Source of the DNA: Nostoc sp. S13
GTDB lineage: Bacteria > Cyanobacteriota > Cyanobacteriia > Cyanobacteriales > Nostocaceae
DNA: 64,000 nt
Direction of reading: 5' to 3'
Assembly: GCF_029379315.1 (NCBI RefSeq)
Contig: NZ_JAQYWQ010000017.1
Location: forward strand, 1 to 64,000
Under the pieces are notes generated by a model. The model was not told where the DNA came from. It did not search any database and saw only the letters and a list, made by a program, of their open reading frames with translations. Below, piece after piece: positions 19,301-28,262 of the stretch; the first letter of the stretch is position 1; each line of letters starts with the position of its first letter. A program made the position numbers and the translations under genes.

Positions 19301-21330
19301 GCCATCATTGTTCCCGATGGAAGCTGCTGCATCAGTTGTCCTCGTTTGGCTACGAGTATCAATGCGTCTTCTAAGGAGAACACACCAGCAATGCAGGCTG
19401 CGACATATTCGCCAATGCTGTGACCAATCATTGCATTCGGACGTATACCCCAAGCCATCCACAACTGAGCCAAGGCGTACTCAACTATAAATACTGCGCT
19501 TTGGGTAATATGAGTTTGTTGTAGTTGCTGTGTTGGCGCTTCCGTTCGCTGATGTAGATACAATAATGTCCGCAGGTCTAACTTCAGATAAGATTTGAGA
19601 AATTCACAACAGTAATCAATCTGTTTGCGGAAAATTGTCTCAGTCTCGTATAATTCTCTACCCATGTCCACATACTGGGCACCCTGTCCGGGGAACATAA
19701 ATGCAATCTGTTGCCCAGATGGTTCGGTGAATTTGGTGAAAACCCTTTCCGAAACAGGCGTTTCTAAGACTGTGACTATATCGTTAAGGTTTTGACAAAC
19801 CAACATCCGGCGATCGCTAAAAGCCCTTCGACCTAGTTTCAGGGTATAAGCAATATCGGCTAAGTTGAGTTCAGAATGTTGCTTTAAGTGCTTTACTAAG
19901 TTTTCCGTTGCAGTTTCTAGTGCAGAATTGGTCTTAGCAGAAAGCAGCAATAGTTGCCAAGGACGAGAAGAACCAGAAGTTTCAACAGCAGGAGCTTCTT
20001 CAAGAATTATATGAGCATTGGTACCGCCAATCCCAAAGGAACTAACCCCCGCACGGCGAGGAGTACCGTTTGACTTCCATTCTGAAAGCTTGTGGTTAAC
20101 ATAAAAGGGGCTGTTAGCAAAATCAATCTGGGGATTGGGCTGCTGAAAGTGCAAGCTAGGTGGTATCTGCTGGTGTTTGAGTGCGAGAACAGTCTTGATT
20201 AAACTAGCAACACCAGCCGCAGCATCTAGGTGTCCGATATTGGTTTTTACTGAAGCGATTGCACAATATGCACGCTTCGCGAACGCACAATAGTTCTTTT
20301 TATCTGTGGGGCGAAAAGCTTGTGTCAGCGCGGCAATTTCAATCGGATCGCCTAAAACTGTACCGGTGCCATGAGTCTCTACATAGCTAATTGCCTCCGA
20401 TTCAACCCTAGCCATTGCAAGAGCCTCGGCAATTACTTTTGCTTGCCCATCTACACTAGGAGCCGTAAAACCAACTTTCAAAGACCCATCATTGTTAATA
20501 GCTGAACCTTTAATCACAGCATGAATACAATCTCCATCTGCTAAAGCATCTTCTAACCGCTTGAGAACTACAATACCCACGCCGTTGCCGCTAATAGTTC
20601 CTTGAGCTTTGGCATCAAAAGCACGGCAGTGTCCATCGGGAGACATAATTCCCCCTTGCTGATAGCGATAACCAGTTTTGTGTGGCACTTGGAGCGAAAC
20701 GCCACCTGCCAAAGCGATGTCACTTTCGCCATTTAGTAAGCTTTGGCAAGCTAAATGAACGGCAACTAATGAAGTCGAGCAGGCCGTTTGGACGTTAATG
20801 CTTGGCCCCTTAAGATTTAATTTATATGAGATATATGTAGGCAGAAAATCTGGACTATTTCCAATCGAAATTCGGTAACTGCCGACTGATTCTATAATTT
20901 GAGGTTGTGTATAAAGGTTTGTCAAAAAGTAAGTATTTAAACTGACACCAGCGTAAACACCAATCCGACCTGTATATATTTCCGAATCGTAGCCAGCGCC
21001 TTCCAAAGCTTCCCAAGCACACTCCAGGAATAAACGGTGTTGTGGATCAGTGATTTGGGCTTCTTTCGCAGAAAAATCAAAGAATGAAGCATCAAATAAA
21101 TCAATATCTTCTAATACAGATCCTGCTTTTACATACTGAGGTTGACTCAGCATCGCTGGGTCAATTCCAGAAGACAATAATTCTTGATCACTGAAAAAAG
21201 AAATAGACTCGACACCATCTCGGAGATTCTGCCAAAACTGTTCGATATTTTTGGCTTTAGAAAAACGACCAGCCATACCAACGATCGCTATCTCATCGAG
21301 GCTATCAAATGCATTTGGTTGATTCATCAT
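16399..21330 (-). CDS. PKS module with embedded aminotransferase: KS-AT-AMT-ACP
   Basis: 1643 aa. KS at ~10-430 (Cys184, ETHGTGT, KTNIGH); AT at ~540-850 (Ser638 in GHSIGE, HAFH: malonyl-CoA). A linker (~880-1040) contains a tandem duplication of 19 residues and an amphipathic stretch (IEQIISQHLQVMSKLIDLL). The class III aminotransferase domain (~1075-1490) has the PLP Lys1319 in TYGKAVAAG, and the ACP has Ser1580 (LGGDSL). No KR is present: the AMT is expected to convert the beta-keto group to a beta-amine, as in McyE- and iturin-type synthases. It ends in a basic tail (RGQRRREKISER) that may dock to the terminal synthase. It starts 9 bp after the stop of the upstream NRPS gene, behind CTCCTCCT (revcomp AGGAGGAG). 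A stand-alone relative of its AMT is encoded at 5017-6519. Confidence 0.93.
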   Translation of the reverse strand: MMNQPNAFDSLDEIAIVGMAGRFSKAKNIEQFWQNLRDGVESISFFSDQELLSSGIDPAMLSQPQYVKAGSVLEDIDLFDASFFDFSAKEAQITDPQHRLFLECAWEALEGAGYDSEIYTGRIGVYAGVSLNTYFLTNLYTQPQIIESVGSYRISIGNSPDFLPTYISYKLNLKGPSINVQTACSTSLVAVHLACQSLLNGESDIALAGGVSLQVPHKTGYRYQQGGIMSPDGHCRAFDAKAQGTISGNGVGIVVLKRLEDALADGDCIHAVIKGSAINNDGSLKVGFTAPSVDGQAKVIAEALAMARVESEAISYVETHGTGTVLGDPIEIAALTQAFRPTDKKNYCAFAKRAYCAIASVKTNIGHLDAAAGVASLIKTVLALKHQQIPPSLHFQQPNPQIDFANSPFYVNHKLSEWKSNGTPRRAGVSSFGIGGTNAHIILEEAPAVETSGSSRPWQLLLLSAKTNSALETATENLVKHLKQHSELNLADIAYTLKLGRRAFSDRRMLVCQNLNDIVTVLETPVSERVFTKFTEPSGQQIAFMFPGQGAQYVDMGRELYETETIFRKQIDYCCEFLKSYLKLDLRTLLYLHQRTEAPTQQLQQTHITQSAVFIVEYALAQLWMAWGIRPNAMIGHSIGEYVAACIAGVFSLEDALILVAKRGQLMQQLPSGTMMAVSLPEQKIQPILGEKLSLAAINAPDMCVVSGLEEAVDDLQKRLTEEGVDCRPLHTSHAFHSQMMDSILLPFQEQVSKISLNSPKIPFVSNVTGTWITPAQATDPKYWVKHLRQTVRFSEGIAELLQQPKRILLEVGPGRTLSTLANKQKAAQQVVLSSLRHPQQQQSDVAFLLNTLGRLWLEGINVDWSEFYAHEERHRIPLPTYPFERKRYWIEPILANDHNPSSKKEISVSQPEDVIINSIKAPDPQIVNQKSEKLINSIKAPDSQIVNQKSEKPIANTAIEQIISQHLQVMSKLIDLLPQGSLAREVVPSLAAIHQDGQIAQTSTNGSAFTKADSEQQIKDRKFASQQIEKESMMLSPRQQKHLDALIARFVKRTQESKRLTQTYRSCHANSRAVSGFFPFIKEMIYPIHAERGEGARLWDVDGNEYVDISMGFGTLLFGHSPSFAIAAIQEQSKQGILNGPQSRLAGQLAELICQLTGAERTAFCNDGTEAVMGAVRIARSVTGRSKIALFAGSYHGGSDGVLVKGVTTNDGKLRSVPMTSGIPSYLAEDVMVLEYGTSESLNILKDHAHNLAAILVEPIQSSRPDFQPKEFLFQLRQLTQETGTVLIFDEVVTGFRMHPGGIQALWGIQADITTYGKAVAAGIPIGVVAGKAAFMDALDGGMWNYGDESYPQVKTTFFAGTFFKHPLVMAVAWATLNHIKNNGSKLQEELNQRTTQLAETLNSYFEQKQVPIRVVNFGSLFRFNCQTQLSNLLFYHLLAKGIYVWEGRTLYLSTAHTDEDIEQVIKAVKESIVEMQEGGFFPSEQISTNGGQMTTNQTLTSSSLNLVTESLPVTSNAKSKSADELFETLVEQIPDALENTYAASRKKVENTIANTWQELFGFDNVNIHDNFFDLGGDSLTALQAISLLNKKLDVDIPIESIYEAPTINSLANIICPQQKEILSAKQSISRGQRRREKISER
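18471..18584 (-). repeat. 57-bp in-frame tandem duplication in the AT-AMT linker
   Basis: Two adjacent 57-bp units (18471-18527 and 18528-18584) differ at only a couple of positions and encode SIKAPD-QIVNQKSEK twice. The reading frame is kept, and the repeat simply lengthens the flexible linker before the aminotransferase domain. The near identity indicates a recent event. Confidence 0.92.
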
Positions 21331-21339
21331 AGTCTCCTC

Positions 21340-24300
21340 CTAATGGCTTTTTTCTTGATGTTTTTGTCGGAGTTGTCTTTGTTGTTTCTTTGATTCTCTA
21401 CGAGTATTAACTAAATCGTGACTTGGTTGTAAATCAGGTTTTTCTGCTAATTGTTGACTTAAATGTTTCGCCAATGCACTAATCGTTGGATATTGAAACA
21501 TTTCAACAATTGATATCTCTTTATTAAGAGTTTGATACAGTTTGCTGTGTACCTGAACCATCAGCAATGAATGACCGCCAAGATCGAAGAAATTGTGATC
21601 AATGCCTACTTTCTCGACGTGAAGTACTTCTTGCCAAATTATAGCAATAGTTTGCTCAAGTTCAGTCTCAGGAGCCACAAAGTTTTCTTCCAGATTCAGC
21701 TGGGGCTGATCGGGTAGTACTCGACGATCTACCTTGCCGTTGGGCAACAGTGGCATTTCCTTGAGCAGAACAAAAGCTGACGCTACCATATATTCAGGCA
21801 GATGATCCAACAAATAGCGACGAAGTTCATTAATGAGAGGAACTGGCTGCTGGTTAGCAACCAGATATGCCACGAGGCGTATATCCTGAAGTTCCTGCTT
21901 CTGGGCTATAACTACAGCCTCCCGCACCTGTGGATGTTGATCCAGTACCGCTTCAATCTCTCCCAGTTCTATACGATAACCCCGGATTTTAACCTGCTGG
22001 TCAAGCCTTCCCAGAAATTCAATGTTGCGATCGCTCAGATAACGGGCTAAATCTCCCGTTTTGTAAAGGCGCATTCCTGGGCGATCGCTAAATGGGTTAG
22101 GAATGAACTTTTCGCTAGTTAAGGCAGCTTGGTTGAGATAGCCTCTTGCTAAACCATCACCACTGATATAAACTTCGCCGATAACGCCAACAGGAACAGG
22201 TTGCAAATGAGAGTTAAGTAGATAAATCTGCGTATTAGCAATGGGTTGACCAATCGATACTTGCCCTTTGGTTTGTTGAGAGCCACAATGGTATACACTG
22301 CTCCAAACTGTGCCTTCTGTTGGCCCATACTCATTAAATAAAGATGGTTTTGATGGCAATTGGTGATGACGTTGTACTAACTCTGCTGGACAAGATTCAC
22401 CAGCAACAATGACGATACGGAGTGATGTTAATTGTTCGGGTTTGGCCTCCTCCAATAAAATAGTATACAAAGATGGAAGGCTTAATAAATGGGAAACATG
22501 ATTTTCAACGATTAACTCTAATAGTTTTGGAATGTCCAATTGCAACCCTTCTTGGGGAAGACAAAGAATCCCTCCAGAACAAAGAGTCCAAAAAATACCC
22601 GCCACAGAACTATCGAAAGCAAAGGAAGAAAGTAATAGGAAGCTGCTAACGGGTTCTTGATAGTAAGTAATCCGAGCAGTTGTAGAGTTTACTAAATGGC
22701 GATGTGCAATCTGCACTCCTTTAGGTTTGCCTGTAGAACCAGAGGTGTAAATGACATAAGCTAAGTTTTCACTATGGGTTTTGAGCGAGAGATTTTCTTG
22801 ACTCTCCTGAGCAATAATTTCCCAAGCTGTATCCAAGCAAATTGTTTGGGCGTTATGGGTTGGTAAACCCGAAAGCAGTCGTTGCTGAGTCAATAATACT
22901 GGTGTTTTGGTATCTTCTAATATGAAGGCTAAACGCTCTGACGGATAATTGGGGTCGAGTGGAATATAAGCTCCACCAGCTTTGAGAATACCTAAAATCC
23001 CAACAATCATTTCGAGGGATCGCTCGATACAAATTCCCACCATTACCTCTTTTCCAACTCCTAACCTTTGGAGGTAGTGAGCCATTTGATTGGCACGAGC
23101 GTTTAATTCACGATAGGTAAGTTTCTGGTCAGAAAATGTAACAGCAATATTGTTTGGTGTTCGCTCTGCTTGTTCTTCAAATAAGTGGTGAATACACTTA
23201 TCTTGAGGATAATCAGCCTGTGTTTGGTTGAACTCAATTAGAAGTTTATGTCGGGTGCGATCGCTTAAAATTTCTAATTCACTGATTACAGCTTCTGGAT
23301 TATTTACAGCACTTTCTACTAACTTGTGAAATTGCTCTGCTAATCTTTCAATATCGTTTGCACAAAATAGGTTAGAATCATAATGAAATTCTGTATTTAT
23401 TAAATCATCCCTTTGCTGACAATAGAGCTTTATTTTAAAACGTTCAATGCAGGTGTAACGCTGGGAAATTGTAAATATTATACTATCTGCAAAATACTTT
23501 CTATCTTCTGATTGAAAATCAAAGCCAAAAGGTAAAAAAGACAAGTTCTCTGATTTGGTATCGGATGATATTTGTTCCCAAGTAAAACCATCTTGCCATT
23601 TGTAGATAGATTCTACAGATTTATGAATCTCCTGTATAACTTGACTAAACTGGAAATTATCTTCTAGATCACAACGAACTGGTAAGTATTTAGCAAACAG
23701 CCCTAATGCGTTTTTTAGTTCATTATATTTCCTGCCATCAACAGCGTTGCTAACTATTATCTTGGATTGTCCAATAAGTCGCCAAAGCAGAATCAACCAG
23801 CAAGTTAAATAAAATATAGAAGCAGATGTATTATACTTCTGAGCTAAAACTTCAATTTTTACTATTAGTTCAGGTGCAATTATTGAACTTAATAATTTTG
23901 GTTCAAATTTCTGTTTTTCCGAAAGAGAGATTTCATCAGGAAGCTGTAAATATTCAATAGCAGAAAAGTCTTGCTTGCGCCAATAGTTTCTTCCTAGTGC
24001 TGTTTCCTCTGCTTCAAGGATTTGATTTTGCCATTCCGAAAAATCTGCGTATTGCAGTGGTTCTACAGATAGCTTATTTGGCGATTGATTGGAATATAAA
24101 ATGGCAATTTCTTCTACGAGATTTATCAGACTTGCATTATCTCCGCAAAGAGCAGGTAAACTGAGAAATAACAGATGTTTCTCTGGCGATAAAGTTATCA
24201 GGGATGTCTGTAAAATTGAACCTTGCTGATAGTCAAAAGGCAACTGGTTAAATTGCTGATATATTGCTTCAATCTTAGCTTCTTGTTGTTGAGGATTCAA

Positions 24301-24579
24301 ACTACTAAGATTGTGCTTTGTGTCTAATTTTAACTTGTGGTTTGTAATTACCTGCACTGGAAGAGTCATCCCAGGTAGACAAGGAAAATAGGTACGAAGT
24401 ATCTCATGGCGATCGACAATATCTTGCAATGCCAATTCTAGGTTATTTATATCGAGATTACCTTCAATTAAAATCGCGCAATTGCTACGATACGCTTCAC
24501 TTTTATCAATTTGTTCCAGCAACCATAGATGCTCTTGCTGAGGTGAAAGTTGAAACCCCTCCATACTTTCTGCTTGCAT
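21340..24579 (-). CDS. NRPS module: condensation-like interface domain - A (His-type) - PCP
   Basis: 1079 aa. The N-terminal ~430 residues have a condensation-type fold outline (SPQQEHLW..., RHEILRT), but LPALCGD stands at 141-147 where HHxxxDG belongs, so it cannot be a normal C domain. The A domain (~470-975) has YTSGSTGKPKG, YGPTE, YKTGD and NGK. Reading the ten pocket positions against PheA gives D-S-A-S-I-A-E-V-W-K, close to His codes as I remember them (DSALIAEVWK, and DSELTAEVCK of bacitracin). PCP Ser1004 (LGGHSLL). The preceding genes encode a free C domain and a TauD/SyrP oxygenase, suggesting beta-hydroxylation of PCP-bound His. The C-terminal tail is basic, probably for docking to the KS at 21330. 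The 20-bp spacing to the TauD gene implies tight coupling. Confidence 0.9.
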   Translation of the reverse strand: MQAESMEGFQLSPQQEHLWLLEQIDKSEAYRSNCAILIEGNLDINNLELALQDIVDRHEILRTYFPCLPGMTLPVQVITNHKLKLDTKHNLSSLNPQQQEAKIEAIYQQFNQLPFDYQQGSILQTSLITLSPEKHLLFLSLPALCGDNASLINLVEEIAILYSNQSPNKLSVEPLQYADFSEWQNQILEAEETALGRNYWRKQDFSAIEYLQLPDEISLSEKQKFEPKLLSSIIAPELIVKIEVLAQKYNTSASIFYLTCWLILLWRLIGQSKIIVSNAVDGRKYNELKNALGLFAKYLPVRCDLEDNFQFSQVIQEIHKSVESIYKWQDGFTWEQISSDTKSENLSFLPFGFDFQSEDRKYFADSIIFTISQRYTCIERFKIKLYCQQRDDLINTEFHYDSNLFCANDIERLAEQFHKLVESAVNNPEAVISELEILSDRTRHKLLIEFNQTQADYPQDKCIHHLFEEQAERTPNNIAVTFSDQKLTYRELNARANQMAHYLQRLGVGKEVMVGICIERSLEMIVGILGILKAGGAYIPLDPNYPSERLAFILEDTKTPVLLTQQRLLSGLPTHNAQTICLDTAWEIIAQESQENLSLKTHSENLAYVIYTSGSTGKPKGVQIAHRHLVNSTTARITYYQEPVSSFLLLSSFAFDSSVAGIFWTLCSGGILCLPQEGLQLDIPKLLELIVENHVSHLLSLPSLYTILLEEAKPEQLTSLRIVIVAGESCPAELVQRHHQLPSKPSLFNEYGPTEGTVWSSVYHCGSQQTKGQVSIGQPIANTQIYLLNSHLQPVPVGVIGEVYISGDGLARGYLNQAALTSEKFIPNPFSDRPGMRLYKTGDLARYLSDRNIEFLGRLDQQVKIRGYRIELGEIEAVLDQHPQVREAVVIAQKQELQDIRLVAYLVANQQPVPLINELRRYLLDHLPEYMVASAFVLLKEMPLLPNGKVDRRVLPDQPQLNLEENFVAPETELEQTIAIIWQEVLHVEKVGIDHNFFDLGGHSLLMVQVHSKLYQTLNKEISIVEMFQYPTISALAKHLSQQLAEKPDLQPSHDLVNTRRESKKQQRQLRQKHQEKSH

Positions 24580-24598
24580 ATTTATACCTCTATGTCAA

Positions 24599-25648
24599 TT
24601 AAACGCATTGGGGAGTATACGGTTCAGCCATTCCTACTAAAATTTTTCTGGGAGGGACAAATGGCTTGCGGGCATGTATTGATAACATATTGTCCAACAT
24701 CAATACATCTCCTTTTTGCCAGGAAAAGATGACCATTTCCTGTTGATAAGCTTCTCTCAGATGAGCTAACACTGATGGCTCTATTGGAGAACCATCTCCG
24801 TAATATGTGTTAGTCGGTAAGTCTTGTTCTTGTAAATTTGTCAACAATGAATCGCGGACTGTTGGTTCCAAAGTGGAAACGTGGAAAAAAGTCGCGTGGT
24901 TGAACCAGACCATTTCACCGGTCTGAGGATGTTTGATAATAGCGGGTCCAACTTGTCGAGTTCTTAAGCGATCGCCTGTTTTCCATTCAACCTCAATTCC
25001 ATGACTTTGGCAATACTCCTTTACCTTTATTTTGTCTGTTGTTTGAAATACAGTTTGCCAAGGAAGACCAAATCCATCGCCAAAGTTACGCATATACATC
25101 ACTTTCTTTTCAATAAAGCGATCGCGGATAGTTGGATTAATCCGCTCAAAAACTTTTCGACAACTACCAATTGGAGTTTCTCCTCCCTCCAGCGCTGGAC
25201 TCATACAAAAGAAGAATATTTTTAACGGAAAGGTCAGAGAATATGCGTGTTCATTGTGGGGAAAGATACTTTGTTCAGCAGGGTAGTCAGTTGAAGTATA
25301 AATTCTACCGCCTACTTGAGTTCGTGGAGATGCCCGATAACGATACTCCATTGCTTCTCCACAAATAGCTGCGATGATTTGCTCTAATTCCTCTACTGAT
25401 TTAACTTTGAAATCCCGAAAAAGGATAGCTCCATATTTTAATAATTCGGTGTTTACAAATTTACGATTGTTCTCAGCCCAGTTTTCCAGATTCACACCTT
25501 TTATGCTAGGTTTGATCACTAAAGGAAAGTTAGTGTCAGACTGAATAAACTCTGTTTTTATTAAGTTTTCTGGCGAGAGATTGACGCTCTTACGTCTTCC
25601 TGTTCCTAAATGATTGATATTATATCCTTGAGATTCAGTTTTTGTCAT
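24599..25648 (-). CDS. SyrP-like TauD oxygenase, predicted aminoacyl-PCP beta-hydroxylase (unit III)
   Basis: 349 aa. Iron ligands His131 and Glu133 (PHNEHAY) and distal His325 (SIHARKPF), with Arg about 11 residues later as the 2-oxoglutarate contact. GAILFRDF, PLKIFFFC, EGGETPI, FGLPWQTVFQT, RLRTRQ and WFNHA...FHVSTL are hallmarks of the SyrP branch, whose members beta-hydroxylate carrier-bound amino acids. It lies between a stand-alone C domain (25668-27218) and the interface-A(His-type)-PCP protein (21340-24579), with 19-20 bp gaps, so the predicted substrate is His on that PCP. It is much closer to the oxygenase at 60526-61560, which by position serves an Asp module, than to the fused one at 50478-53021. 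Confidence 0.88.
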   Translation of the reverse strand: MTKTESQGYNINHLGTGRRKSVNLSPENLIKTEFIQSDTNFPLVIKPSIKGVNLENWAENNRKFVNTELLKYGAILFRDFKVKSVEELEQIIAAICGEAMEYRYRASPRTQVGGRIYTSTDYPAEQSIFPHNEHAYSLTFPLKIFFFCMSPALEGGETPIGSCRKVFERINPTIRDRFIEKKVMYMRNFGDGFGLPWQTVFQTTDKIKVKEYCQSHGIEVEWKTGDRLRTRQVGPAIIKHPQTGEMVWFNHATFFHVSTLEPTVRDSLLTNLQEQDLPTNTYYGDGSPIEPSVLAHLREAYQQEMVIFSWQKGDVLMLDNMLSIHARKPFVPPRKILVGMAEPYTPQCV

Positions 25649-25667
25649 AAATTGTATTTCCTTAAGC

Positions 25668-27218
25668 TTATAATCTGCTAGTAGTTCTGCGTTTAACGTT
25701 CATTAATTTTTGTTTAATTGTGTTTTGATAAACTTGTTCTTGGGCGAGATTATGCTGCTTGTCTGCTTCAGAAAGAATTGTTTTTAGCTCATTCAATTTA
25801 GCTTCTGGATGTGTCGAAATCTTGCCTAAAAGCATTTCAAAATTTCTCGACATCTGGGCAATACTGGCAGTGTCAAATAGGTCTGTATTATATTCCCATA
25901 CACCAAATAGTCCTTTCTCTGTCTCATTTAGCTCTAGGAGTAAGTCAAACTGCACTGTTTTATTTTCGACCTTTAAGGAGCTTATAGTCAGATTTGAAAG
26001 TTCTAAAGACGGGGTTTGGGTATTTTCCAAAACTAGCTTTACCTGAAACAATGGTGAGCGATTCAACTCCCGTTTCGGATTCAGAGCATCTACCAGTTTG
26101 TCAAAGGGCAGATCCTGGTAAGCATAGGCTTCCAGGGTCATTTCGCGAACTCGTTCTAATAACTCTAGAAAGGTAGGATTTCCTGATAAATCGGTACGCA
26201 ATACCAGTTGGTTGGCAAAGAACCCAATCAATCTCTTGGTCTCGGCTTGGTTGCGGTTGGCGATATCAGTACCCACGACGATATCTTCTTGCCCTGTGTA
26301 CCAGGAAAGCAAAGTCCCAAACGCTGCAAGTAGTATCATAAATAGCGTAACACCTTGCCGTTGATTCAGAGCTTTAAGCTTCTCGGATAAGGTTTTGGGT
26401 AACATTAGAGCTTCCCTTGCTCCAGAGAAAGTCTGAATTCTTGGTCGGGGACGGTCAGTGGGTAGTTCGAGTGTAGGTAGGCGATCACCCAACTGCTGCT
26501 TCCAGTAAGCAACTTGAGTTTCTAGTTGCTCTCCTTGTAACCATTGTCGTTGCCAAACGGCAAAATCTGCATACTGGATAGATAGTTGAGGAAGCGGTGA
26601 GGGTTTTCCCAGACAAAAGGCTTCGTAAAGGGCTGCGATTTCACAAATAAGCACGCCTATTGACCAACCATCAGAGATGATGTGATGCATGGTCAACAAT
26701 AGGACATGATCTGTCTCGCTTTGCCGCAGTAGAGTAACTCGGAGTAAGGGGACTTTGGCTAAGTTGAAGGAGTATTGAGCTTCTTCATAAGCTAGTCGCA
26801 GAACCTCAACTTCCCTCTTGTCTATGGCAACTTGTTGCAAATTTACCAATAATAGTCTGAAAGTAGGGGTTGGAGCAATAACTTGTATTGATTGACCATC
26901 CACTGTAGTGAATGTGGTTCTTAAAACTTCGTGACGCTTCACCACTTCTTGAAAGCTTTGCTCTAACACCCCCACATTTAGCGATCCTACCAGACGCATG
27001 GACTGGAAGATGTTATAGGCACTATGACCAGGCTGCAACTGGTCGAGAAACCACAGGCGCTGCTGGGCAAAGGATAGGGGAAAGGAGTTGGACTCTCGAC
27101 TTTGAGGGACTATTTGCGATCGTAAGAAGATGTCTCCTTTTTTCTGGTTAAGCCGTTTTGCAAGAAGCTTAAGTTTCTCTGGGGAAAGAGCAGCAATTTT
27201 TTGGGAAAGGTCACTCAT
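25668..27218 (-). CDS. Stand-alone NRPS condensation domain (unit III)
   Basis: 516 aa. The N-terminal helix (~1-25, LSQKIAALSPEKLKLLAKRL) resembles an NRPS docking region, followed by one C domain: SFAQQRLWFLDQLQPG (~50), RHEVLRT, and an intact active site HHIISDG at 178-184; later YADFAVWQRQWL and IGFFANQLVLR. There is no A or PCP; the protein ends about 30 residues past the C domain. It should supply the peptide-bond step for the downstream interface-A-PCP protein, whose own first domain lacks the catalytic motif. The upstream donor is the ACP of the C-methylating synthase (28427-34255). The oxygenase gene follows after 19 bp. Confidence 0.9.
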   Translation of the reverse strand: MSDLSQKIAALSPEKLKLLAKRLNQKKGDIFLRSQIVPQSRESNSFPLSFAQQRLWFLDQLQPGHSAYNIFQSMRLVGSLNVGVLEQSFQEVVKRHEVLRTTFTTVDGQSIQVIAPTPTFRLLLVNLQQVAIDKREVEVLRLAYEEAQYSFNLAKVPLLRVTLLRQSETDHVLLLTMHHIISDGWSIGVLICEIAALYEAFCLGKPSPLPQLSIQYADFAVWQRQWLQGEQLETQVAYWKQQLGDRLPTLELPTDRPRPRIQTFSGAREALMLPKTLSEKLKALNQRQGVTLFMILLAAFGTLLSWYTGQEDIVVGTDIANRNQAETKRLIGFFANQLVLRTDLSGNPTFLELLERVREMTLEAYAYQDLPFDKLVDALNPKRELNRSPLFQVKLVLENTQTPSLELSNLTISSLKVENKTVQFDLLLELNETEKGLFGVWEYNTDLFDTASIAQMSRNFEMLLGKISTHPEAKLNELKTILSEADKQHNLAQEQVYQNTIKQKLMNVKRRTTSRL

Positions 27219-27279
27219 TTATAGAAACCAATATCAAATAATAAATGTAAAAACGCTAATTGTTTGAGAAGTATTGGGT

Positions 27280-28242
27280 TTAAAGTAAACCAACAGCAAG
27301 CATAAATCTACTCAACCAAGGAAACTCCAAAATTAATGGTAGAAGATAACCTTTGATAGAACCCCCTTCAACAAAAGATTGGAAGACTACTTCCGAGTTC
27401 CATTCGTTTACAAAAAGATTTCCCATACCGATGCTGTTTTCTAGGTTGTTCACTTGATGCCACCAGTTCGGCGGGATATAAATGATTTCTCCTGGTTCAA
27501 GTATGACTTCCACTGGCTTGGCTTTGGCGTAAAGTGGAAACTTTTCTAAATTAGGATTGAAGGCATCTACTTTTCCTTCGTACAAAACATCTTTTTGCTC
27601 TGGTGTAAAGAAAATAATTTTTTTACGTCCAGAAATCAATCCCAACCAAGCGGCACAACTACTAGGATCTTTATGAAGACCGACCGATGTACCCTTATGA
27701 CCTATAAATATTTCTGGGTTATCATATTCGTATTTTTGTAAAAGTTTTCTTGGTAGCCTTTGAAACCAATTAGAAAAGTAAACCGGTTCTTTGTAGTCTT
27801 CTAAAAGTTCAGGGTAATAAGAAACTACCCAATTAGCTAAATATAGACATTCGTCACTATTTTCGACACTCATATAGTCAATGTAATCAGCAATAGTCAT
27901 GAAAGCCCGATCTTCATTTTTGTCGTTTTTTACGACGTGTTCAATTGAGCCGTAATGCGACTTGAAAAAATCCAAATTCCACTTTTTCATGGCTTTCCAG
28001 TCTTGCATCACGTCAGTGATGATAACAGGTTTGCCAACAGAGGCATATTTATCCACAAACTCATCACATGAAAGATGACTGCGACGCTCAACAAAATCAA
28101 TAGATGTCCATACCAATTTGCATTTATTCTTTTGCCGCATCCTCTTGAGTAGATAAACGATTAGGAGTGTGGCAACAAACAATGCAATCAAGACAAAACT
28201 CAACTTCACAATGTCGAAAAAAGAAAGAGATTTTATAGCCAT
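27280..28242 (-). CDS. Membrane-anchored JmjC/cupin-8 Fe(II)/2OG oxygenase, paralogue 3
   Basis: 320 aa. A transmembrane segment at ~12-34 precedes a cupin-8 domain. Iron ligands are His190 and Asp192 (GLHKD) and distal His262 (WWHQV). It has the same layout as the 7728-8708 protein, including FVERRSHLS, SVGKPVIITD and the hydrophobic C-terminal tail FPWLSRFMLAVGLL, but is clearly more diverged than the other two are from each other. It is inserted inside the assembly-line operon, between the C-methylating synthase and the stand-alone C domain, and is preceded by a 50-codon ORF that copies its anchor. The placement suggests a hydroxylation tied to this part of the chain; the target is unknown. 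Confidence 0.85.
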   Translation of the reverse strand: MAIKSLSFFDIVKLSFVLIALFVATLLIVYLLKRMRQKNKCKLVWTSIDFVERRSHLSCDEFVDKYASVGKPVIITDVMQDWKAMKKWNLDFFKSHYGSIEHVVKNDKNEDRAFMTIADYIDYMSVENSDECLYLANWVVSYYPELLEDYKEPVYFSNWFQRLPRKLLQKYEYDNPEIFIGHKGTSVGLHKDPSSCAAWLGLISGRKKIIFFTPEQKDVLYEGKVDAFNPNLEKFPLYAKAKPVEVILEPGEIIYIPPNWWHQVNNLENSIGMGNLFVNEWNSEVVFQSFVEGGSIKGYLLPLILEFPWLSRFMLAVGLL

Positions 28243-28262
28243 ATCAGGTCTGGTCGATTACT

